From NCBI RefSeq assembly GCF_030848805.1, contig NC_092359.1:24037205-24101204 (forward strand): a DNA stretch of 64,000 nt, written 5' to 3'. Below the pieces are notes generated by a model, which worked only from the letters and a program-made list of their open reading frames with translations, was not told the DNA's origin and searched no databases. This stretch comes from Temnothorax longispinosus. Taxonomy: Eukaryota; Arthropoda; Insecta; Hymenoptera; Formicidae. Made by a program: the position numbers and the translations under genes. This document shows, one piece after another, positions 57,488 through 64,000 of this stretch (its first letter is position 1; each line of letters begins with the position of its first letter).

Positions 57488-58040
57488 TTAGATCACGAAT
57501 AAAAGTTGACATGCGTCCCGACCCGTTGATAAGCACTTGAGCAGCAGGAGATACGGTAATGTCTCGTATAGCCTAATCACTCCTGCGGCACTAGTACTTA
57601 GGAACAGGACAGGACTTAATTTTTCCTTTCCCATTGAAGCTTCAGAGATCACATATTCTGCAAACAAAATACATAGCATAACATAAAAGATAAAACAAGA
57701 AAAGTTAATTAAAATTAAAGATTTATTACTATTATTTTTAGCTATAACTAATTTTAAAAAGATTTAACTTTATTTTTTCCTATCAAGTAATCCTTAAAAA
57801 TTGTTTCATAAATTTCTGTAAACAAAATATACGCACGCATCATAAAAACTGTGGAAAAGAATAAAAATAAATTTTAGTGATCTGTAGAACTATGAATGAA
57901 GAATACACGACAAATCTCGAGTTACCTTTTCTAAATTTGTTAATAAGATCCTTCAACGTTTCTGCAACGCACATTGCTATATATGAAATATTTGGTGCAT
58001 TTATCATTAACTGTTCATACGATAATGACGGAGGAAATCT
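57488..58040 (-). CDS. unidentified gene fragment, two putative exons
   Basis: Exon A, minus strand, about 58038-57926, ends at a good GTAACT donor in phase 1 and has a T-rich tract upstream of its possible acceptor; it encodes SYEQLMINAPNISYIAMC followed by VAETLKDLINKFRK. Exon B, 57657-57488, follows a TTTGCAG acceptor in phase 1 and encodes EYVISEASMGKEKLSPVLFL onwards to a TAA, with a leucine-rich end (LYETLPYLLLLKC). The matching phases and protein-like composition are the only support. A further donor (GTAAGA, just below 58511) suggests more upstream sequence, but the frame from there could not be joined. No family was recognised; it may be a noncoding spliced RNA. Confidence 0.3.
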
Positions 58041-58907
58041 TTATAGGCTTATTTTGTGTGAAATAAAAAAAAGAACGTGTGCCACACATGCAATGTTCGT
58101 GAATTACTGAGTTCCTCCGCCAATTATCTAATCTCACTGAGTATTACTGGCAATATGGACTTATTAGGATTAATTAAGATTCTCTCTCTTTCTCACTCTC
58201 CCTTTGCTTCTCTGGTCCTTCTTTTTTTTGTTTTTTTTTCTCCTTTTCCCCTTTCTTTTATCATTCGTGTATATGCGCACATATCTCTAAAAGGAAGAAA
58301 ACGAGAGAAAGAGGAAGAAGGAAAGGAAGAAGGAAAGATTATTGCTTTTTCTTATACATAAATTAAGGAATATAAAAAATTAAATATAGAAAATTATAAT
58401 ATCTATGTATATAAACGTTGTAATAATATAGTAATAAGTAATATTTTTCAAAGAAGAATTTTATAAATAGCTATAAAATACTTAAAATTAAATTGAAAAT
58501 TTGGTCTCTTACCAAATCTTCTGTGAAGGAAAGTCTGTGAAATTATTTAAAAACTTAGCAGCTGGACACCCAGTATACGGTGATGATGCAATGGCAGACG
58601 TACTCTATTAAAACAACCTCGAGAAATCATTAAAGTCGTCCACTGTATTCTCCTTTCCCTCTCAATAGTATTCCTTCTTTCTTTTCACCCTCATTCTCTC
58701 ATCAGGATTACTGGAATATATTTCAATTTTCATGTTTAATTCTTTTATAGTATGCATCTTCATATTATTAAAAATAATATAAAAAACATAATATAATAAT
58801 CATTTTTTATAGTAACATATCAAATAATATATAATATAAATAATATGTAAATATGTTATAACATAAAATTACATAAAATAACTATAATATTTCGTAAATT
58901 CATATAT

Positions 58908-59060
58908 GGAGGGATAAAAGCCATAGTGCTGTAAGTCAAATTTTTTTAAATATTGATTCGTGTGCATAGATGCAATCTATACAATATATAAATTGCATCT
59001 ATGCACACAATTCAATACTTTAAAAATTTTGACTTACACCACTATAGCTTTTACCCCTTC
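58908..59060. mobile_element. hairpin MITE flanked by ATATAT
   Basis: Left arm GGAGGGATAAAAGCCATAGT onwards and the complementary right arm (GAAGGGGTAAAAGCTATAGT) pair over about 70 bp, including TGTGTGCATAGATGCAAT exactly. ATATAT is present on both sides (58902-58907 and 59061-59066), as expected for a TA-type target site. Confidence 0.75.
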
Positions 59061-59134
59061 ATATATATTAATTTTATAATAAATATATATCTTACATATT
59101 TATTTATATGTATTTTGTTGTTCAGGCGCCCATG

Positions 59135-59157
59135 CGCGCGCGCGCGCGCGTGTGTGT
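59135..59157. repeat. (GC)n(GT)n microsatellite
   Basis: GCGCGC units pass directly into GTGTGT; a Z-DNA-prone tract. Confidence 0.85.
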
Positions 59158-59896
59158 TTCTGAAAATATTAAAAAACATTTTTTAACTGTTTTCTAAACA
59201 TTTGGATATTTTCTTACAATGTAGAAAAATAAAATTAGTTTAAAGTGAAGTCGAAGCTCATATTATTACAAAGATGAGAGAGCAAAGAAGTGAGGGTACA
59301 ATTGAATCTTTGATTTCGCTGCGTTCCGTGTTTGGCAAGCGGGTTTCTCTTTTTATCAAACGTTCTATTCATCATTCATAACCTAGCTAGAAATCGTTCT
59401 GGTATCAAGATTGCATAAGATGCAATGTGAAAATGTAAAATATATTAATTAAGAAATGGTCGAGCTTAATATAATGAAGTGAAAAATAAGTGATAAAAAA
59501 TAAACAAATAAACAAAATGTTATGTAAATAATATGTATAATTGAACATGAAAAAATCTGATATAGTATATAAATTAATATTATGTTTATAATAATAATAC
59601 GTAACTTTTGCTTGTGCGCGCGATGTGAACATTTTATAATAAAATTTTTCAAATAATATTATATACATATAATAGAATATATATTTTTTATATTTATATA
59701 TGCAATACACAAGTATATTTTAAATTAAATTATTTATTCTTTTGAAAAATATGTATAAGTGAAGATAATGAAAACGTTAATAAAGCAATGCATGTTGTGT
59801 TGCTTATTACTTTTTAACATCGCTCGGATTAAATTTTAATCATTCGTCAAAGAGGATTAGAGATTCAGCTGCAATATCTACATACCAATGCATATA

Positions 59897-60170
59897 CAGG
59901 CTGGTATAATAATTATCATCTTTGAAAAAAAAAAAATTGAAAACATTAAGCAAAAAATATTTAAAAAACATCAAACAAGATTAAAATCTTTATATTAATA
60001 TTGAAATTTTTGATTTTATCTTATCTCATTGAATGTCATTTAATTTAATTTTAATGAAAAATTATATAAGCAAAATTATATAATATTGTTTTTGTTTCTT
60101 GTTTAATCTTTATATTCGATAAAGGTGTTCAAACTTACTCAAATTTATTCAATAATAATGATACACCCTG
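59897..60170. mobile_element. mariner-like MITE with TA target site
   Basis: The left end CAGGCTGGTATAATAATTAT and the right end, complement CAGGGTGTATCATTATTATT, are imperfect TIRs. TA dinucleotides flank both ends (59895-59896 and 60171-60172). CAGGGTG termini and TA duplication are typical of Tc1/mariner elements. 274 bp, no transposase frame. Confidence 0.6.
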
Positions 60171-61719
60171 TAGCAGAACAGCTGACTTTTTTATGTTGGC
60201 AGAGTTGTAAAGATACGAAAAAAACAAGAGAAAAAAGAACAGATTCGCCGTGGGATAAAACAAGAATGAGGAAAAGGGTGGGAGTTGTCAATTAACGTTA
60301 ATTTCTGCTAATGTCGATGGCTCCTCTCAATGTTCGTCAAGCGCGCTGCACTTTCCCTCCCTTCTCTTAATTTGGAAATAACTCATCGTTTCTACGACAA
60401 CATACTGATGTTTAGATACATTTGGGAGAAATAAGAGAAACATTTAAAAAAATGAAAAAATTATTATATAGAATACAATAATAATGGTGATAATAATGAT
60501 GCTAAAAAAGAAGAAAATGACAATTTCAGCGTTTTCTAATTAACAAGTTGATTAATTATTTACATAACAGTTTAATTTTTTATTAGACAACTCACTCCTT
60601 CTTAACTCAACGTTAATAATTAGAAAAAAATTAGAAAGAAATTACTAACAATAAATGTCACGCAACTGATTTCATTGATTCTATTTCAGTAGCCGTTAAA
60701 AAGAGTTTTGTTTTGTTTATTAACAGCTTCTTCTCAAGTTGCTTTCTCACAGAATATATTATTGGTATTTTAACCCTAGTCGTATCTTTCCTCTCTTATG
60801 TCCTATACACTATACTATCATGTGTGCGAGGTGAAGAAGTCATCGCGATAATGAGCGGAGGCCCATGAAGAGAGCAAAGCGCATTTTCAGAATAACAAAA
60901 TATATACTTATATTGTATATCTTCTAATATCAATGCGCTTTATTTAAAATTGAAGATTAACAAGGAGAAAAGAAATATAACATTCTGAAATGATTTCAAA
61001 TAATTATTAATTATTTAGCAATTTGATTCCACAATGACAAATTAATTAAGAAATAATAAAAGATTGATTAAGAATAAAAAGCGATAAAAAAATTAATTAA
61101 GAGTTAAAAAAGGATTGTAGCTTGAAATTTGTTCAAAATACTTAAATGAAATAAAAAGAACAGTAATAATAAATAATAACTATAAAAGAATGTATCTAGG
61201 TAATAATAAATAAGAAGAAGAAATCTCATCAATTTTGAAGGACATTAATCTGAAGTCTCCTAGAAAAAATTAGCGTCTCACAGTCAATTAACAATTACTT
61301 TCCATATATTTTAAGAATTCTCGCTTTCTTGCCGGAACAATCGCAGGAAATCAAAAGTAACCTTTAACCCTTTACCGCATCGTGCGCGTATGCAATTAAT
61401 TTTGTGTTGTAATCAGAATTGTTTTAATAGTTCAGAGACAATGTGCACATCTTTCTTTATTATATCTATTATATCATTTATTTATCATGTTTAATAATCT
61501 CTAATTAATAAAATTTTTATAGATCTTTCCATTATTTCTATATTATTTATATGGACATATGGACATTATATATAGATATTCTAATTTTTCCATGATATTT
61601 TTATCTTATAGATATACAGATAAAATTAAATTTCTTCTCATATGAATTAATTGTGATAGTAATAGCGATAGTTACAAAAACGTGGATAAAAATTTTAGTA
61701 AATATATATTATAATATAG

Positions 61720-61722
<3 letters not shown>

Positions 61723-61760
<38 letters not shown>
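61723..61760. repeat. (AT)n microsatellite
   Basis: About 19 AT units. Confidence 0.88.
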
Positions 61761-61767
<7 letters not shown>

Positions 61768-62049
61768 GCTTAATACAAGTAAACAAAATTTTAACAAATA
61801 TATTGATGTACATAGCGCAATTAATTATCACTTTCCGAAGATTAATTTCGATGATACAGAGTACAAAGATATTTGAATAGAATACGAGCGAAACTTTAAA
61901 AATTTAATCAAGAAATTACGAACAGATATAGAGGACTTAATAATCGCGTACGAGCGAATAATTAAATTCTGTACAAATATACCAACTCTTTTTTTTTTGC
62001 AAAAAAACCAACGAGAAACTCTTTTATCAATATAAACTAACGTAGCCAA

Positions 62050-62480
62050 CTTCTTCACGTGCATTCTTCACTCCGTTCGTTCACTAAATGTGCTGAATCG
62101 CAGCTTTATTCTCGCGCGTGTTTTACGATTCTATACGCGAACGGAATAAAAAAAGAAAGAAACTTCACTGACGAAGCACGCAGTGACTGAGCGCCGTGCA
62201 CGCTTGATTAGCTTGATATAGTGGTGCACGCACACAGCACAATTCGCCGCAACACGCACCGCGCGACGACGCGACGACGACTGAGCGCTAAGTGCCGTTG
62301 ATTGGCTTGATATAGTAGGGCGCGCGAGCGCGCGGCGCAATTGGCTCCGCTGTGCGCGCGGGAAATGATTGGTCAATTTAATCCTAGAATGCGCGCCGCA
62401 TTAAGCATTCAAACGGCGTTCAGTGCCTATTAACCAACTGCTCGGTGACGAGAAAGGAGATATCCACAGCTACCGTTGTT
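62050..62480. promoter_or_regulatory. CpG-rich promoter-like region with imperfect tandem repeat and CCAAT boxes
   Basis: A sharp GC/CpG island in AT-rich DNA. Two units about 94 bp apart (62185 and 62279) share GACTGAGCGC and TTGATTRGCTTGATATAGT. Inverted CCAAT boxes (ATTGG) occur at about 62301, 62340 and 62370. This resembles a housekeeping-type promoter, possibly for a gene beyond the right edge or a noncoding transcript; the minus-strand ORF 62131-62376 has Arg/Ala/Ser-rich composition caused by the CGs and is not called. Confidence 0.4.
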
Positions 62481-62966
62481 TTCTGGCAGCGTTTTCTTCT
62501 TTCTTTTTTTTTCTTTTTTTCGTTACCCTTTCGACTAATTTAATCCTCAGAACCATTCTCTTCTGACAGCGAAAATTATACATTTTCAGCCCTTAAGTAA
62601 AATAGTAAGAAACATATATCTCTTTTTCTTTCTCTATTTCTTATCTACGTCTTTTTTTTTCTCTCCTCTTGTTTCTCATATATTTTTATACAAAGTAAGA
62701 TAAAATACTAATGTGCAATTGAGCAGAAGCAAACAAGGAATGAGATAAAAATAATGGGAAAGAATGGCCCAAAAAAAGGAATAATATAAAAGAATAAAGT
62801 TATTTTAATTTTCATAAACGTTAATTTGATTCACAATGTTATATCTTAAATTTATATAAAATATTGTTTATTTTTTTGTACTTTAATTTATCTTTATGAA
62901 AAAAATCATGTTAAAATTTGATGTATTTTAATTTCTCTTTAGATTCTTAATCCTAACGATCCTAAC

Positions 62967-63222
62967 TCGCCACACTCCGGTCCAGTGGACTGCTGAACGT
63001 TTTTCGATTTTCTAGTTTTCACAAAATAACATAATTTTCTAGTTCCCTTATAATAAGTTCAGTTCAAAATCAAATCATTTTCTTGACTTGATATTATCAT
63101 AAACATTTTATTTAGAGTCTGTATTCCCAATTTCTACAGTACAAGCTTAAAGATATTAATTACTTAGAATGAAAATGACGATGCGACAAAGTCGAGCGGT
63201 CTCACGGACCGGAGTGTGGCGA
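62967..63222. mobile_element. MITE with 17-bp perfect TIRs
   Basis: TCGCCACACTCCGGTCC at 62967-62983 and its exact complement at 63206-63222 bound 256 bp of AT-rich sequence; pairing continues partly inward (GTGGACTGCT / GTGAGACCGCT). No target duplication was evident and no family was recognised. Confidence 0.7.
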
Positions 63223-64000
63223 ATTATGGACTCGAAAATAAGTATGGCTAGCTAGGGTTAAACGTTCTTTTTAATGTTAGTTACGCCACTGTTTTTTTCC
63301 CCTACTTCCGTGGCTTCATCGTCGGTCACTCCGTGCCGCCATTTTTTTCTCTCCCACTCGTTCTGAGTCAATTTACCAATTGAAATCAGTGTCGGTCGCG
63401 GCACTGAATAGTCCGCCAACCGACGGCGAATGATCTTGTCTCTCCTTTCCCCTTTATCTATCTAGATGGGAGCTGTTATCAAACTATTCACCGGTCCAGT
63501 AAAGGCCCTCATTCAAATTCCGCGACGAAATTACGCGTTCTCGTCGTAGATTATATCCCATAATCCCATTGATTGTCAAAACTGAAATGTAAGAAAGCAT
63601 GAAAAATTTTAGAAGTTAATTAACTCGGGAATTGAAGGAAAAGGAATAAATTAAAAATTAAGGGAATTTTTAATTTACGAAATGTTTAGTTTTTATTTTT
63701 ATACTTGTGTCGAGAATAAGCACACAATTTCAGTATTCTATAAAACATCTATAAAATTTCAGTATTCTATAAACTTATTATTTTCATACCAGCTTCACGT
63801 CGATTGCGCCTACTAGCATGTAAAGTAATCGTGCCGAAGTGAATTTTTCAAATCATCACCTACGGCACTACTACTTAGCATACAAATAAACTACCGAATT
63901 AAAATTTTTATTTTCTCTTAATTATTCTTCTTAAACATCATCGATTTGATCACCGATATTCTATCATATAAAATCCATGTTACTATTGATATTAATTATT
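63223..64000. other. right-edge region, no gene seen
   Basis: A GC-richer patch at 63300-63560 contains GTGCCGCCATTTTTTTC and repeated GTCGGTC motifs, which could be a promoter or 5' leader of a gene to the right. No coding exon could be supported. Confidence 0.35.

Larger units (their letters stand above)
58041..62050. other. gene-free AT-rich region
   Basis: No protein-like ORF was found. It contains pyrimidine-rich tracts (58180-58260), two small transposon relics and microsatellites, listed separately, and scattered GC-richer islands (60240-60360, 60820-60890) that do not code. Confidence 0.6.

Noticed and set aside
57877..58110. Plus-strand ORF overlapping the unidentified minus-strand exon
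   Set aside because: The minus strand has consistent splice sites and phase; the plus-strand frame has no downstream partner exon.
59405..59710. 101-codon minus-strand ORF rich in Tyr/Phe/Ile
   Set aside because: Typical chance frame in AT-rich DNA; no start context, splice sites or recognisable motif.
62131..62376. Arg/Ala-rich minus-strand ORF
   Set aside because: Explained by CpG-rich promoter-like DNA; no domain.
63300..63440. GC-richer patch near the right edge as a coding exon
   Set aside because: No frame longer than a few codons with splice support; kept only as possible leader or promoter.

Overview
This window is eukaryotic and strongly AT-rich. Its short introns with GT/AG borders, long (TA)n and (CA)n tracts, small inverted-repeat transposons and protein families point to an insect, most likely a hymenopteran such as an ant (inference). 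No bacterial, phage or CRISPR signal was seen. Three protein-coding genes could be assembled exon by exon with intron phases that agree at every junction.

Layout. (1) 128-3009, minus strand: a TTLL9-type tubulin polyglutamylase whose last exon(s) lie beyond the left edge. (2) 3010-3896: a compact intergenic region shared with the next, divergent gene. (3) 3897-13279, plus strand: Efa6/PSD, an Arf6 exchange factor with a partial PDZ-like segment, a probable microtubule-eliminating motif, a Sec7 domain, a PH domain and a C-terminal coiled coil (1,132 codons plus stop). (4) 13280-19902: AT-rich 3' flank between convergent genes, with microsatellites and one small hAT-like element. (5) 19961-54198, minus strand: a KMT2C/KMT2D-type histone H3K4 methyltransferase in about 37 coding exons (5,999 codons plus stop). 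It unites on one gene the two halves that Drosophila carries as Lpt (cmi) and trr: AT-hook, extended PHD, PHD clusters and HMG box, then a huge Gln/Ser-rich middle, then extended PHD, FYRN/FYRC, WIN motif, SET and post-SET. One 7,483-bp exon carries a coding minisatellite and a tandemly duplicated 55-residue block. A 684-bp in-frame candidate exon sits at the junction of the two halves. (6) 54600-55350: a GC/CpG-rich promoter-like region. (7) 55369-64000: gene-poor and repeat-rich, with a small intronless secreted-protein ORF broken by a nested foldback insertion and flanked by direct repeats, an unidentified two-exon minus-strand candidate, several hairpin MITEs, and a second GC-rich CCAAT-bearing region near 62.1-62.45 kb.

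Functionally the three genes are independent: microtubule modification (TTLL9), Arf6/cortical actin and microtubule control (Efa6), and enhancer H3K4 methylation (KMT2C/D, trr). TTLL9 and Efa6 are divergent; Efa6 and KMT2 are convergent. All exon boundaries were read by eye from splice motifs and phase; transcript data were not available.
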